A DNA stretch of 64,000 nt from Actinopolyspora mzabensis (GCF_900101095.1 NZ_FNFM01000004.1:248001-312000); one strand, 5' to 3'. Shown: positions 24,697-35,054, numbered from the stretch's first letter. The notes: generated by a model not told the origin, from the letters alone. A program made the numbers and translations.

Positions 24697-25904
24697 TTCG
24701 ACACCGCCGCTTCTTCCTGCCGTTCGAACTGCTTGGGGATCTGCTTCTTCGGGTCGAGGAACGGCTTTTCCACCACCTCGGCCTCCTGCGGGCCGTGCTG
24801 GGTCTCCACCACCAGGGGCGTTCCCACCTCGTGGTAGCTGATCGGCACCATCGCGTAACCGATGTTGCGGTCCAGCCTCGGCGAGTGGCAGGCGGAGGTG
24901 ACGTCTCCGATACGCAGTCCGTTGGGATCCCGCACCGGGAAGGTGTCGATCATCGAACCGTCGTTGAAGCTGCCCACTTCGGGGCCACCCATGGCCACAC
25001 CCACCAGCTTGCGGGTGATCCCCTCGTTGTAGATCCGGGTCAGCGCGGATTTCCCGATGAAGTCCGCCTCCTGGTTGAGATCGACCATCCAGGTCGCCTC
25101 GAACCCGTAACCGACCTCGAACGGATTCGTGTCGTAGGTGATGTCGCAGCCCCAGGAAAGGATGCCCGCCTCGATCCGCCGGATGTGGCAGGGACCGATC
25201 ACCCGCATGTCGTAGGGTCGACCGGCCTCCCAGATCTTCTCCCAGAGGCGCACACCGTCCTGGCTGGCGTTGTGCAGGTAGATCTCGTAGCCGAGCTCGG
25301 CGGTGTAGCCGGTACGCGAGACGATCACGTCCATGCCGTCCAGCTGCCTGTCGACGGCGTAGTAGTACGGGATCTCCTGGATGGACTCCCCGAACAGGTC
25401 CACCATGACGTCGCGGGACTTCGGTCCCTGCACCTGGACCGGACCCACGTCGGGTTCGCGGATCTGAACGTTCATCCCCAGGCTGTAGGCGAGCCCCTTG
25501 GCCCACAGCAGCACGTCGCTGTCGGCCAACGACAGCCAGAAGTGGTTCTCCCCGAGGCGCAGCAGCACGGGATCGTTGATGATGCCGCCGTCCTCCGCGG
25601 TGATGAACACGTACTTGCACTGCCCGACCCGGCACTTGTTCAGATCACGGGGGACCAGCATGTTGGTGAACTCGAAGGCGTCCGGGCCGGTGATCTCCAC
25701 CTGACGCTCGACACCGACGTCCCACAGCGTCACACCGTTGAGCAGGTGCCAGTACTCGGCTACCGGGTCACCGTAGTGCCTGGCGTGATAGGTGTGGTTG
25801 TACACGCTGTACATCCCCACCCCGTGCCTGCGCGAAGCGTAGAAGAAGGGGGACTTGCGGAGACGGGGGTACTGCAGGATCGCGGGTGTCGGGTTGATGC
25901 TCAT
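24693..25904 (-). CDS. GcvT/DmdA-like THF-dependent demethylase
   Basis: A 403-residue aminomethyltransferase-fold protein. Its start (SPFFYASRRHGVGMYSVYNH) and VTLWDVGVERQVEITGPDA resemble DMSP demethylase DmdA more than glycine-cleavage T protein. It keeps the fold's LSLADSDVLLW, QGPKSRDVM and EAGILSWGCDITYDTNPFE. Such proteins move a methyl or methylene group from a small substrate to THF. Neighbouring MetF-like and Fhs genes could receive that C1 unit. Substrate could be DMSP, a betaine derivative or another methylated compound; I cannot choose. The ATG at 25904 has AGGAGT upstream. Confidence 0.82.
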   Translation of the reverse strand: MSINPTPAILQYPRLRKSPFFYASRRHGVGMYSVYNHTYHARHYGDPVAEYWHLLNGVTLWDVGVERQVEITGPDAFEFTNMLVPRDLNKCRVGQCKYVFITAEDGGIINDPVLLRLGENHFWLSLADSDVLLWAKGLAYSLGMNVQIREPDVGPVQVQGPKSRDVMVDLFGESIQEIPYYYAVDRQLDGMDVIVSRTGYTAELGYEIYLHNASQDGVRLWEKIWEAGRPYDMRVIGPCHIRRIEAGILSWGCDITYDTNPFEVGYGFEATWMVDLNQEADFIGKSALTRIYNEGITRKLVGVAMGGPEVGSFNDGSMIDTFPVRDPNGLRIGDVTSACHSPRLDRNIGYAMVPISYHEVGTPLVVETQHGPQEAEVVEKPFLDPKKQIPKQFERQEEAAVSK

Positions 25905-25938
25905 GGGGGACTCCTATGGGGTTGATGGGGCGATTTCG

Positions 25939-25973
25939 CCGGGCCGTCCACCGCGCTGCGGTCGACGGCCCGG
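25939..25973 (-). terminator. Hairpin after the dimethylglycine oxidase gene
   Basis: Perfect 10-base arms CCGGGCCGTC and GACGGCCCGG, 15-base spacer, 30 bases beyond the stop of the oxidase gene. It may separate the oxidase transcript from the gcvT-like/metF/fhs operon. Confidence 0.5.
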
Positions 25974-26002
25974 TTGTCGGGGGGATGGAGATCGATGCGC
26001 TC

Positions 26003-28495
26003 TCAGCAGCGCATTCGTTTCATCTCGGGGTCGAACACCGGATCGGACATCACCGTGGCGGGATGCCGTTCTCCGAAGTAGGCCACCTCGACGGAGGTGC
26101 CCGCTTCGGACAGTTCCGAGGGCAACCACGCGTAGGCGAGGCTGAGGCCGAGGCTGTGGCCGTAGCCCGTACTCGTGGTGAAACCGTGGGCTTGTCGGTC
26201 CCGGGAACCGACGAAGACCGGCTCGGAACCCATCACTACCGTGCCGTCGTCGATCGACAGGCAGCACAACTTTCGTCGTATCGGGGACTCGCGGCGGCGA
26301 AGCAGCGCGTCACGACCGATGAACCGACCCTTCTCCGGCTTCACGGCGAAGGCCAGTCCCGCCTCGTCGGGGGTGTGCACGCTCCACATGTCACCGCCCC
26401 AGGCCCGGTATCCCTTCTCCAGCCTCATGTTGCTGAAAGCACCCCTGCCGCCCGCGATGACGCCGTACTCGGCGCCCGCGCCGGCCAGCAGGTCCCAGAG
26501 CCGTAGCCCGAAGTCGGCCGTGGTGTAGAGCTCCCACCCGAGTTCACCGACGTAGGACAGTCGCAGCGCCGTCACCGGAACCTCCCGCACGAACAACCGT
26601 TTGGCCCGGAAGAACCGGAACTGCTCGTGCGAGACGTCGGTATCGGTCAGCGACTGCAGCACCGCACGTGCGTACGGCCCCCACAGGCCGATGCAGCACG
26701 TGCCACCGGTGATGTCACGTACCGTTGTCGACTCGTCCGCGTGGTCGCGCATCCACGCGATGTCCCGCTGTCCGTTGCAGCCGACCTGGAAGCTGTCCTC
26801 CGAAAGCCGCGCCACGGTGACGTCCGAGCGGATACCACCCCTGTGATCGAGCATCAGCGTGTAGGTCACGTAGCCGGGAGCACGGTCCAGTTGATTGGTC
26901 GTCAACCGCTGTAGCAGCTCCAGCGCGCCGGGGCCGCTGACCTCCGCGCGACACAGCGAGGTCATGTCGTACATGGCGACCCGTTCCCGGGTGACCTGGT
27001 GCTCGGCCGCGATTACCGGGGACCAGTAACGACTGGCCCACCGGCCGGGAGTGGCCGGCTCGCGTTCGGCCACGAGAGGCTCGTTGGCCTCGAACCAGTG
27101 CGGCCGTTCCCATCCGCTGGCCTCCAGGAAAACCGCCCCGAGTTCCTGCTGGCGCGGATAGAACGGACTGGTGCGCAGTGGCCTGGGGTGTTCGGGGGGC
27201 TGCTGGGGATGGATGATGTCGTAGACCTCGCGGAAGGTCTGCGCGCTGCGCTCGGAGACGTAGCTGTCGCTGTGCGCGAAGTTCTCGAACCGCCGCACGT
27301 CCGCCGAGCGCAGGTCGATGCTGGGCTCGCCCTCGGTCATCCACTCGGCCACCGCCAGTCCCACACCGGCGGAGTGCGTGATCCACACCGCCTCGGCCAC
27401 CCAGAAGTTGTCCACCTCGCGGGTCGGCCCCAGCACCGGAGCACCGTCGGCGGTGAACAGGAAGATCCCGTTCATGCCCTCGGCAACCTCGCTACGCCGC
27501 AACGCGGGGATCAAGTCGCGCGCTTCCGCGAACGGCTTGGCGAAGTCCTCGGGTGTGAACGGGTGAACCGAGGACATGCCCTTCCAGCCACCGCCCTCCG
27601 GAGGTGCCTCGACGCCGTCTCCCGCGGCCTTGGTCGGGGTCAGCTCGTCGCAGGACACGGGGATCACCCGGTGCTGGTAGGAACCGATTCCGTAGCGGTC
27701 GTGGATCTGTCGGAAGTACAGCGAGCTGTCCTGCTGGCGCAGAATGGGTTGTTCGACCTCCTCGTCACCGGAGACCAGTCCTTCGACCGGCTCGGTGACC
27801 GCGTACTGATGGGCGACCGGCTGTACCGGGATGGACACGCCCGCCAGCTCGCCGATCCGCGGCCCCCAGATGCCCGCGCAGCACAGCACCCGCTCGGCCG
27901 TGACCGTTCCCCGGTCGGTGTGCACCGCGTTCACTCGGCCGTCGGCCGTGTCGAAGCCGGTAACCGCGGTGTGCGCGGCGAACCGGACGCCGAGGCGCTG
28001 TGCCTCCCGAGCCATGGACTCGGCGGCGCGCACCGGCTTGGCGATTCCGTCGGTGGGCACGTGGAACCCGCCGTGGATCCGGCTCGGATCCACCTGCGGA
28101 ATCCGCTCGTGAACCTCTTCCGGCGTGAGCAGCGTGCCTTCCACGCCCCAGGCGGTGGCGAGCCCGTGTTTGCGGTGCAGCTCGTCCCACCGTGCTTGCG
28201 AGGTGGCGACCTCGATTCCTCCCACCTGGTGGAAGCAGGGACGGCCGTCCACGCTCGCTGCGGTGAACCGCTCCACCGTGTAGCGCGCGAGCTGGGTCAT
28301 CGTCTGCGAACCGCTGGTCTGGAAGACGAGTCCCGGCGCGTGCGAGGACGAGCCACCGGTGGCGAAGAGTGGCCCCTGCTCGACCACGAGTACGTCCGTC
28401 ACCCCGCGTCGGGCGAGGTGGTAGGCGGTACTGCAACCGACGATTCCAGCGCCGATTATCACGATGCGTGCACTCGAATCGAGCACCGAAGCCAT
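26003..28495 (-). CDS. dmg: Dimethylglycine oxidase
   Basis: An 830-residue two-domain flavoenzyme of the same length as Arthrobacter globiformis dimethylglycine oxidase. The N-terminal FAD domain has VIIGAGIVGCSTAYHLARRG and SSSHAPGLVFQTS, in which His52 matches the histidine that binds FAD covalently in DMGO/DMGDH. The C-terminal half (from about 430) is a GcvT-like folate domain that captures the released methylene on THF. The ATG at 28495 gives the family start (RIVIIGAG); the longer frame adds a non-homologous leader. It converts dimethylglycine to sarcosine, feeding the sox operon next door. Sarcosine dehydrogenase is the main alternative. Confidence 0.87.
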   Translation of the reverse strand: MASVLDSSARIVIIGAGIVGCSTAYHLARRGVTDVLVVEQGPLFATGGSSSHAPGLVFQTSGSQTMTQLARYTVERFTAASVDGRPCFHQVGGIEVATSQARWDELHRKHGLATAWGVEGTLLTPEEVHERIPQVDPSRIHGGFHVPTDGIAKPVRAAESMAREAQRLGVRFAAHTAVTGFDTADGRVNAVHTDRGTVTAERVLCCAGIWGPRIGELAGVSIPVQPVAHQYAVTEPVEGLVSGDEEVEQPILRQQDSSLYFRQIHDRYGIGSYQHRVIPVSCDELTPTKAAGDGVEAPPEGGGWKGMSSVHPFTPEDFAKPFAEARDLIPALRRSEVAEGMNGIFLFTADGAPVLGPTREVDNFWVAEAVWITHSAGVGLAVAEWMTEGEPSIDLRSADVRRFENFAHSDSYVSERSAQTFREVYDIIHPQQPPEHPRPLRTSPFYPRQQELGAVFLEASGWERPHWFEANEPLVAEREPATPGRWASRYWSPVIAAEHQVTRERVAMYDMTSLCRAEVSGPGALELLQRLTTNQLDRAPGYVTYTLMLDHRGGIRSDVTVARLSEDSFQVGCNGQRDIAWMRDHADESTTVRDITGGTCCIGLWGPYARAVLQSLTDTDVSHEQFRFFRAKRLFVREVPVTALRLSYVGELGWELYTTADFGLRLWDLLAGAGAEYGVIAGGRGAFSNMRLEKGYRAWGGDMWSVHTPDEAGLAFAVKPEKGRFIGRDALLRRRESPIRRKLCCLSIDDGTVVMGSEPVFVGSRDRQAHGFTTSTGYGHSLGLSLAYAWLPSELSEAGTSVEVAYFGERHPATVMSDPVFDPEMKRMRC

Positions 28496-28688
28496 TGCCG
28501 CCCCCTGCCGAATATCGGGAACCGGTGTTGCGTCTAGAACAACTATCTGCGTCACTCGCAACAGTGCGCCCGATGCTCTACGTGCGTCAAGACACACATT
28601 CGGGCGACAAATGAGTGAGTTGCCGGCTCAAGATCGCGGCGTTGCGCTGGGGAATCCGCGATTTCGCTCGCACGGGGCGAGGAAGTAG

Positions 28689-29372
28689 CTACAGCACTTG
28701 CCGAATCGAGTTCTCGAAGTGATCGACATGGTCGACCGCGACGCGGTCGGCCCGGTCCGCATCGGCGTCGATGATGGCTTTCAGTAACTCGGTGTGTTCG
28801 GTGACATGGCTCGTGACGTCACTCAATCGATCGAAGAAGAGTCCCCAGATGCGCAGTGCGAGGTTGTAGTACTGCCCGAGAGTGTTTTCCAGGTAGCCGT
28901 TGTGTGTGCAGCGATACAGCGTGCGGTGCACCCGGGCATCCACGCTCATGACCGTCTCCGGCTCCTCGGGGACGTGCTCGACCAGTTCCACCAGTGCCGC
29001 GAGTTCACTCCGCTCCGCCTCGGTGGCCCGTTCGGCCGCCCTTCTGGCCGCGTGCCCCTCCAGCCTGCGACGCACGTCGGCGATCAGGGCGTGGTCGGTG
29101 ATGTTGACCTCGGTGACGAAGGTCCCCCTGCGGGGGTAGATCGCCACCAGGGACTCGGCGGCGAGGCGTTTCACGGCTTCGCGGAAAGGGGTGCGTCCGA
29201 GGTTCAGTTCGCGGGTCAGTGCTTCTTCCCGCACGGGGGATCCGGGGGCAAGTCGCAGCGACAGGATCTCTTCCCGCAGCGTCAGGTAGGCACGTTCGGC
29301 CTGTGAGGGGCGCTCCTGGGGGAGCCGTTGTGGCGAACTGTCACCCGATGGGGAATTGACCGCTTCCGACAC
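28689..29372 (-). CDS. GntR/FadR-type (FCD) regulator
   Basis: A 227-residue repressor or activator. A winged-helix domain (about 25-85, YLTLREEILSLRLAPGSPVRE, then RTPFREAVKRLAAESLV) is followed by an all-helical FCD ligand domain with conserved Asp and His residues (VDARVHRTLY, THVTEHTELLKAI-type spacing). It sits between the dimethylglycine oxidase gene (same strand) and soxB (divergent), so it most likely controls both arms in response to dimethylglycine, sarcosine or a relative. Confidence 0.87.
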   Translation of the reverse strand: MSEAVNSPSGDSSPQRLPQERPSQAERAYLTLREEILSLRLAPGSPVREEALTRELNLGRTPFREAVKRLAAESLVAIYPRRGTFVTEVNITDHALIADVRRRLEGHAARRAAERATEAERSELAALVELVEHVPEEPETVMSVDARVHRTLYRCTHNGYLENTLGQYYNLALRIWGLFFDRLSDVTSHVTEHTELLKAIIDADADRADRVAVDHVDHFENSIRQVL

Positions 29373-29393
29373 GACTCGTAGCCTACCTCACAG

Positions 29394-29407
29394 ACTGACA
29401 TTTCAGT
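29394..29407. promoter_or_regulatory. Palindrome ACTGACATTTCAGT, candidate GntR operator
   Basis: Five-base arms ACTGA/TCAGT around CATT, 22 bases upstream of the gntR start and about 140 bases upstream of soxB. Size and place suit a GntR dimer. Confidence 0.4.
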
Positions 29408-29546
29408 TGTTGTTCACTCATATGTAACGATGATCGTCATCGGTCGCCCAGCGCTCTTCGCGCGGTTCGGCCGCGAGTCCCCCGGCAGCCGATCCGAGCC
29501 ACCGACCTACGCCGGTAACCAGCAAACTGCCAGCAAGGAGCCACCG

Positions 29547-30767
29547 TTGGTCGCTGACGGCAACACCCCAGCTCCTCCGGAGCGGCTCTGGCGCAATCCG
29601 GAGCCGAAACGCAACTACGACGTGGTGATCGTCGGAGCCGGTGGGCACGGACTGGCCACCGCCTACTACCTGGCGCGCAACCACGGCCTCACCGACATCG
29701 CCGTTGTCGAGCGCGGGTGGCTCGCGGGCGGCAACATGGCCCGAAACACCACGATCATCCGTTCGAACTACCTGCTCGACGCGAGTGCCGCCCTCTACGA
29801 CCACGCGTTGCGGCTCTGGGAAGAGCTCCACGAGGAGCTCGACTACGAGTTCCACTTCAGCCAGCGCGGCGTGCTCAATCTCGCCCACACCGAGCAGGAG
29901 GTCCGAGACGCTCGTAGGAGAGCGTTCGCCAATGAGCTCAACGGGGTGGACGCCGAGTGGCTCACCCCCGACGAGATCTCCGAGGTCTGCCCCATCCTCA
30001 ACACGTCGAATCTGCGCTATCCGGTGCTCGGCGCCACTTACCAGCGCAGGGCGGGGATTGCCAAGCACGACCTCGTCGCGTGGGGGCTGGCACGAAAGTG
30101 CGACGAGATGGGAGTGGACTTCATCCAGAACCGTGAGGTCACCGGCTTCGTCACCGACGGGGACCGAGTGACCGGGGTACGAACCGACAGCGGTGACATC
30201 GGAGCCGGGCGGGTGGGACTCGCCGCGGCGGGAAGGACAACGCTGCTCACCGACACCCTCGGTGTCCGCCTGCCGTTGCAGAGTCACCCGCTGCAGGCCA
30301 TGGCCACCGAGATCCTCGAACCCGTGCATCCCTGCGTGGTCATGTCCAACCACGTGCACGTCTACACCAGCCAGGCCCACAAGGGCGAGCTCGTGCTCGG
30401 CGCGGGCGTGGACACCCACAACGGGTACGCGCAGCGAGGCTCGGTGCACGTGATCGAGAACCAGCTGGCGGCGGCCGTGGAACTGTTCCCCGTGTTCGCC
30501 AGAGCGCATCTGCTGCGTACCTGGGCGGGCACCGTGGACGTGACACCGGACGCCTCGCCGATCATCGGCCCCACGCCCTACGAGAACCTCTTCGTCAACT
30601 GTGGCTGGGGTACGGGCGGCTTCAAGGCGACCCCTGGGGCGGGATGGGTGTTCGCCCACACCATCGCCACCGGCGAGCCACATCCGCTCAACGAGCCCTA
30701 CGGCATGGAGCGGTTCACCAGCGGAGCCCTCATCGACGAACACGGCGCGGCGGCCGTTGCCCACTGA
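29547..30767 (+). CDS. soxB: Sarcosine oxidase beta subunit
   Basis: A 406-residue flavoprotein subunit of heterotetrameric sarcosine oxidase, which oxidises sarcosine to glycine, H2O2 and methylene-THF. The FAD-binding start is [20 protein letters not shown], followed by [15 protein letters not shown]. His174 in [10 protein letters not shown] corresponds to the residue that carries covalent FMN in this family. I chose TTG at 29547 because AAGGAG lies 6 bases before it and the length then matches the family; an upstream ATG at 29430 adds 39 unrelated residues with no ribosome site. Confidence 0.93.
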   Translation: MVADGNTPAPPERLWRNPEPKRNYDVVIVGAGGHGLATAYYLARNHGLTDIAVVERGWLAGGNMARNTTIIRSNYLLDASAALYDHALRLWEELHEELDYEFHFSQRGVLNLAHTEQEVRDARRRAFANELNGVDAEWLTPDEISEVCPILNTSNLRYPVLGATYQRRAGIAKHDLVAWGLARKCDEMGVDFIQNREVTGFVTDGDRVTGVRTDSGDIGAGRVGLAAAGRTTLLTDTLGVRLPLQSHPLQAMATEILEPVHPCVVMSNHVHVYTSQAHKGELVLGAGVDTHNGYAQRGSVHVIENQLAAAVELFPVFARAHLLRTWAGTVDVTPDASPIIGPTPYENLFVNCGWGTGGFKATPGAGWVFAHTIATGEPHPLNEPYGMERFTSGALIDEHGAAAVAH

Positions 30768-30926
30768 AGCGGGGGTGCACTTCGAATGCGCTGCTCACCA
30801 GCAGGTCCAACCAGGCGAGGCACCGACCCACGCGCCGGTACCCGGCCACACGAGAGCCGGCCACCCGAGCGAGTTCTGCCGTGGATTCCCGCTCCGTTGC
30901 TCGACGAGACGCACAGGAGGTCGTAG

Positions 30927-31196
30927 ATGCTACTCGTCCGATGCCCGTGGTGCGGTGACCGCGACGAGGCCGAGTTCCGCTACGGCGGACAGGCCGATGT
31001 CGACTACCCGGCCGATCCCCACCAGCTCGACGACGCCGCGTGGGGCGAGTACCTGTTCGTCCGCGCGAACCCCGCGGGCTCGTTCGACGAGCGCTGGGTG
31101 CACACGGCGGGCTGTCGCCGCTGGTTCTCGCTCGTTCGCGACACCGCGACCAACGAGATGAGGCCGGACATTCCACGACGTCGCGAAGGTCGGTAA
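30927..31196 (+). CDS. soxD: Sarcosine oxidase delta subunit
   Basis: An 89-residue zinc-binding subunit. Cys6 and Cys9 (CPWCG), His59 and Cys63 (HTAGCRRWF) are the expected zinc ligands. AGGAGG lies 8 bases before the ATG. It ends 4 bases before soxA. Confidence 0.94.
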   Translation: MLLVRCPWCGDRDEAEFRYGGQADVDYPADPHQLDDAAWGEYLFVRANPAGSFDERWVHTAGCRRWFSLVRDTATNEMRPDIPRRREGR

Positions 31197-31200
31197 CACC

Positions 31201-34107
31201 ATGACGAGTCCGTCGAACCCCAACCGTGTGAACGCCTCGGTCCGCGCGGGGCGCATCGACCGCACCCGCACGTTGAATGCCACCGTGGATGGACGTCCGG
31301 TCCACGGCAGGCCCGGAGACACGTTGGCCTCGGCCATGCTGGCACAAGGCGACATCGAGGTGGCTCCCTCTATCCAGCTGGGACGCCCGCGGGGGGTGCT
31401 CAGTGCCGACTGCACCGAACCCAACGCGCTGGTCCAGCTGCTCGACGGCGCATGTCCGGAACCCATGCTGCCCACCACCGAGATCGAACTCCGGGAAGGG
31501 CTGCGTGCCGAGACGCTTTCCGGCGTCGGATGGTTGAGCCAACAGCGGGACACCGCGGGTTACGACAAGAAGTTCGTGCACACCGACGTCGTCGTAGTGG
31601 GAGCCGGTCCCTCCGGGATAGCGGCGAGTCTGGCTGCCGCGCGAGGTGGTGCTCGGGTGATCCTCGTCGACCAGCACCGCGAGCTCGGCGGCATGCTGCT
31701 GGACGGCCGGGCCGACATCGCCGGACATCCGGCCACCGAATGGATCGGGCGCGCCGCGCGTGAACTCGCGGAGAACGAACAGGTCCGGGTGCTGACCCGC
31801 TCCGCGGCCCTCGGGTACTACGACCACAATTACCTGCTCGTAGCCGAGAGTCGTACGGACCACATGGCCGTTCCGCCTCCCTCGACGAGCCGGCAGCGCC
31901 TCTGGCACGTCAGGGCGAAGCAGGTGGTGCTAGCCACCGGAGCACACGAACGTCCCGTGGTGTTCGCCGACAACGACCGCCCCGGCGTGATGCTGGCCTC
32001 GGCGGTCAGGTCCTATCTCAACCGCTATGCCGTGCTGCCGGGTCGAGAGGCCGTCGTCTTCACCACTTCGGACAGCGCGTACAGCACCGCGCTCGACCTG
32101 CTCGGCGCGGGAGCCCGTGTTCCGGCCATCGTGGACACCCGGCCCGAACCGTCCGCACGGTTGGTCGAACAGGTCCGTGCCGCCGGTGCCCACGTGGTGA
32201 CATCGGCAGCGGTGGTCGCCACCACTGGGCAGCACCGCATATCCGGTGTGCGGGTGCGCGGGCTCGACGACGACGGTTCACTCACGGGCTGGAGCAGCGA
32301 GTTCTCCTGCGACCTGTTGGCGGTCAGCGGTGGCTGGAATCCGGCGGTTCAGCTGTTCGCCCAGTGCGGGGGAGCGGTGCGTTGGGATCCCGTGGTGGCC
32401 GGGTTCGTACCGCGGACGACCGGTGGGCGTTCCGCGAAAGTGGTGGGCTCGGCACGAGGCACCTACGATCTCGCGGGATGCCTCGCGCAGGGATTCGCGG
32501 CGGGGGCAGAGGCCGCCACACTCAGCGGGTTCCGCACCGCCCCGCCGCCGGTGCCGCAGGTGGACGGCGATCGACAGGGCAGCAGGCCACGGCCGGTATG
32601 GCTGGTTCCCGACGAGTCGCGCCCTCCGGAGCGTTGCACCGAACACTTCGTGGACCTGCAGCGCGACGCCACGGTGGCCGACATGTACCGCGCCACCGAG
32701 ACCGGGATGCGTTCGGTGCAGCACGTCAAGCGTTACACCACCATCTCGACCGGGCTGGACCAGGGGAAGGGTTCGGGTGTCAACGCGGTCGGGGTTCTGG
32801 CGGAGATTCTGGCGGCGAACTCCCCCGGTGAGGTGGGAACCACCACTTTCCGCCCGCCCTACACGCCGGTGCCGCTCGCGCTGTTCGCCGGACGCACCCG
32901 GGGCGAGCTCTACGATCCGGTGCGCACCACACCGATGCACCACCTGCACGTCGAGGCGGGCGCGGTCTTCGAGGACGTGGGCCAGTGGAAACGTGCCAGG
33001 TACTACCCGCGCGGTGCCGAGGACATGCACGCGGCCGTGCTGCGTGAGTGCGCGGCGGCCCGCACCGGAGTCGCCGTCCAGGACGTCAGCACGCTCGGGC
33101 GCATCGAGATCGTGGGGCCGGACGCGCCGGTGTTCCTCGACCGGATATACACCAACGGATTCGCGAAGCTGGCGGTCGGCAAGGCCAGGTACGGGATGAT
33201 GTGCGGTGCGGACGGGATGGTGCTCGACGACGGTGTCTCGATGCGGTTGGCCGAGGACCGGTACCTGATGAGCACCACCACAGGTGGCGCGGCGAAGGTG
33301 CTGGACTGGCTCGAGGAGTGGTTGCAGACCGAGTGGCCCGACCTGGACGTCTACTGCACCTCGGTCACCGAGCAGTGGGCGGCCGTCGCGGTGGTCGGCC
33401 CGGACTCCCGCACGGTGGTGGGGCGGCTCGCCCCGGACCTCGACGTCTCGGCCGACTCCTTCGGGTTCATGCGGTTCCACGAGACGTCGCTCACCGGTGG
33501 GATTCCCGCCAGGATATCCCGGGTCTCGTTCTCGGGAGAGCTCGCCTTCGAGGTCAACGTCCCCCGTTGGTACGGAGAGGCGCTCTGGGAAGCCACCATG
33601 ACAGCCGGCTCCGATCTGGGCATCACCCCCTACGGCACCGAGACGATGCACGTACTGCGCGCCGAGAAGGGGTTCGTGATCGTCGGGCAGGACACCGACG
33701 GAACGGTCACTCCGGTGGACCTGGGAATGGACTGGGCAGTCTCCAAGCAGAAGGACTTCATCGGCAAGCGTTCGCTGAGTCGTCCCGACCTGGTGCGTGA
33801 GGATCGCAAACAGCTGGTCGGACTGTTGCCCACCGACACCACGACCCTGTTGCCGGAGGGTTCCCACCTGGTGGAGCCCGACGTGTCGAGGCAGCCTCCC
33901 GTGCCGATGCTCGGACACGTCACCTCGAGCTATCACAGTGCCGCTCTCGAGCGAACCTTCGCGCTCGGTCTGATCAGCCGGGGACAGCAACGCTTCGGAG
34001 ACGTGGTGTGCGTGCCGGTCGACGGTCGTGACGTCGAGGTGGAGATCACCAGTCCCGTGTTCTACGACCCGGAAGGAGTCCGACGTGACGGTCCCGCACA
34101 AGGTTGA
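31201..34107 (+). CDS. soxA: Sarcosine oxidase alpha subunit
   Basis: A 968-residue subunit. A small ferredoxin-like fold that lacks iron-sulfur cysteines (about 15-95) precedes a dinucleotide domain beginning DVVVVGAGPSGIAASLAAARGG (near 130) that binds NAD. The C-terminal 380 residues form a GcvT-like folate domain (YPRGAEDM, RYGMMCGADGMVLDDGV, GMDWAVSKQKDFIGKRSL) where the methylene group meets THF. It is part of soxB-soxD-soxA-soxG; the end overlaps soxG by 23 bases. Confidence 0.95.
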   Translation: MTSPSNPNRVNASVRAGRIDRTRTLNATVDGRPVHGRPGDTLASAMLAQGDIEVAPSIQLGRPRGVLSADCTEPNALVQLLDGACPEPMLPTTEIELREGLRAETLSGVGWLSQQRDTAGYDKKFVHTDVVVVGAGPSGIAASLAAARGGARVILVDQHRELGGMLLDGRADIAGHPATEWIGRAARELAENEQVRVLTRSAALGYYDHNYLLVAESRTDHMAVPPPSTSRQRLWHVRAKQVVLATGAHERPVVFADNDRPGVMLASAVRSYLNRYAVLPGREAVVFTTSDSAYSTALDLLGAGARVPAIVDTRPEPSARLVEQVRAAGAHVVTSAAVVATTGQHRISGVRVRGLDDDGSLTGWSSEFSCDLLAVSGGWNPAVQLFAQCGGAVRWDPVVAGFVPRTTGGRSAKVVGSARGTYDLAGCLAQGFAAGAEAATLSGFRTAPPPVPQVDGDRQGSRPRPVWLVPDESRPPERCTEHFVDLQRDATVADMYRATETGMRSVQHVKRYTTISTGLDQGKGSGVNAVGVLAEILAANSPGEVGTTTFRPPYTPVPLALFAGRTRGELYDPVRTTPMHHLHVEAGAVFEDVGQWKRARYYPRGAEDMHAAVLRECAAARTGVAVQDVSTLGRIEIVGPDAPVFLDRIYTNGFAKLAVGKARYGMMCGADGMVLDDGVSMRLAEDRYLMSTTTGGAAKVLDWLEEWLQTEWPDLDVYCTSVTEQWAAVAVVGPDSRTVVGRLAPDLDVSADSFGFMRFHETSLTGGIPARISRVSFSGELAFEVNVPRWYGEALWEATMTAGSDLGITPYGTETMHVLRAEKGFVIVGQDTDGTVTPVDLGMDWAVSKQKDFIGKRSLSRPDLVREDRKQLVGLLPTDTTTLLPEGSHLVEPDVSRQPPVPMLGHVTSSYHSAALERTFALGLISRGQQRFGDVVCVPVDGRDVEVEITSPVFYDPEGVRRDGPAQG

Positions 34108-34720
34108 AACCGACACCGCCGCGGCCGAGGTCGCCACGGCGCTGCGGCACGGTCCACTGGAACACCGTGCCGCGGAGTTCGAACGTCGTAGCGCATCCGG
34201 TGCTCGTGGAGTCCGGTTGCGTGAGGAGCCGTTCCTCACGCAGCTCGATCTCCGGACCTCCCCGGGCAGTTCGTCCGCCGCCTCGGTGGCGGATGCGTTG
34301 GGGCTGCCACTGCCCGCGGCCAACAGGGTCAGCGGGGACGAGCACGACGCCGTGCTGTGGTTGGGCCCCGACGAGTCGTTGATCGTGGCACCGGACGGGC
34401 GCGCCGAGAGTCTGCTGCGCACCGTCCGGACCGCCCAACAGGGCGGTTCCGGCTCCGTGGTGGATGTCTCGGCCAATCGCACCACGCTGCGTCTTTCCGG
34501 TCCGATGGCCCGTGAGGTGCTGGAGAAGCTGTGCTCGCTCGATCTTCATCCACGTGCGTTCGGTCCCGGTGACTGCGCACAGACCCTGCTGGGGCGGGTA
34601 GTGGTGGTGCTGTGGCAGCTGGACCACGAACCCGGCTACCGCATCATGGTGCGCTGTTCCTTCGCCGAGTACCTCGCGGACCTGCTGTTGGATGCCATGG
34701 CCGAGTTTCTCGACGGTTGA
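34085..34720 (+). CDS. soxG: Sarcosine oxidase gamma subunit
   Basis: A 211-residue SoxG-family subunit, structural partner of the GcvT-like part of SoxA. Typical segments are LREEPFLTQLDLR, LWLGPDESLIVAP, VDVSANRTTLRLSG and CSLDLHPRAFGPGDCAQTLL. The GTG at 34085 has GGAAGGAG upstream and gives the normal length; the earlier ATG lies inside soxA without a ribosome site. Confidence 0.92.
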   Translation: MTVPHKVETDTAAAEVATALRHGPLEHRAAEFERRSASGARGVRLREEPFLTQLDLRTSPGSSSAASVADALGLPLPAANRVSGDEHDAVLWLGPDESLIVAPDGRAESLLRTVRTAQQGGSGSVVDVSANRTTLRLSGPMAREVLEKLCSLDLHPRAFGPGDCAQTLLGRVVVVLWQLDHEPGYRIMVRCSFAEYLADLLLDAMAEFLDG

Positions 34721-35054
34721 CGGCGGTGACCGGGAGTGTTCACATCCCGCTGGTCTCGTCGATTTCGATGGCTCTCGGTAGTCGTCCGGATACCTCACGG
34801 GTTCCCGGCTGTTACCGTCTGCGATACTGTAAGCGTGAGGTGGGCCCGATTCCGCGGTGGAGCCGGGCTCGGCCGCACGGTGGTGTCGCAGCCGGTGAAC
34901 TCGCCGGTGCCGCCGGGTTCGCCACGAGGCGAGCGCTATGTTGCGTATAACGGAACCGCGCACGGTTTGTTGGGCGACTGCCGGGAAAGTCGGGCGGTGG
35001 ACCGACGAGGACGGTTGGTTCCGGCAATTGTCCCCGGACGGATACGGTTGAGTC
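34721..35054. other. Intergenic region upstream of IclR gene
   Basis: 334 bases with no supported gene. TTGCGTATAACGGAAC near 34942 is a short AT-richer patch that may hold the promoter or autoregulatory site of the IclR gene. Confidence 0.45.
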
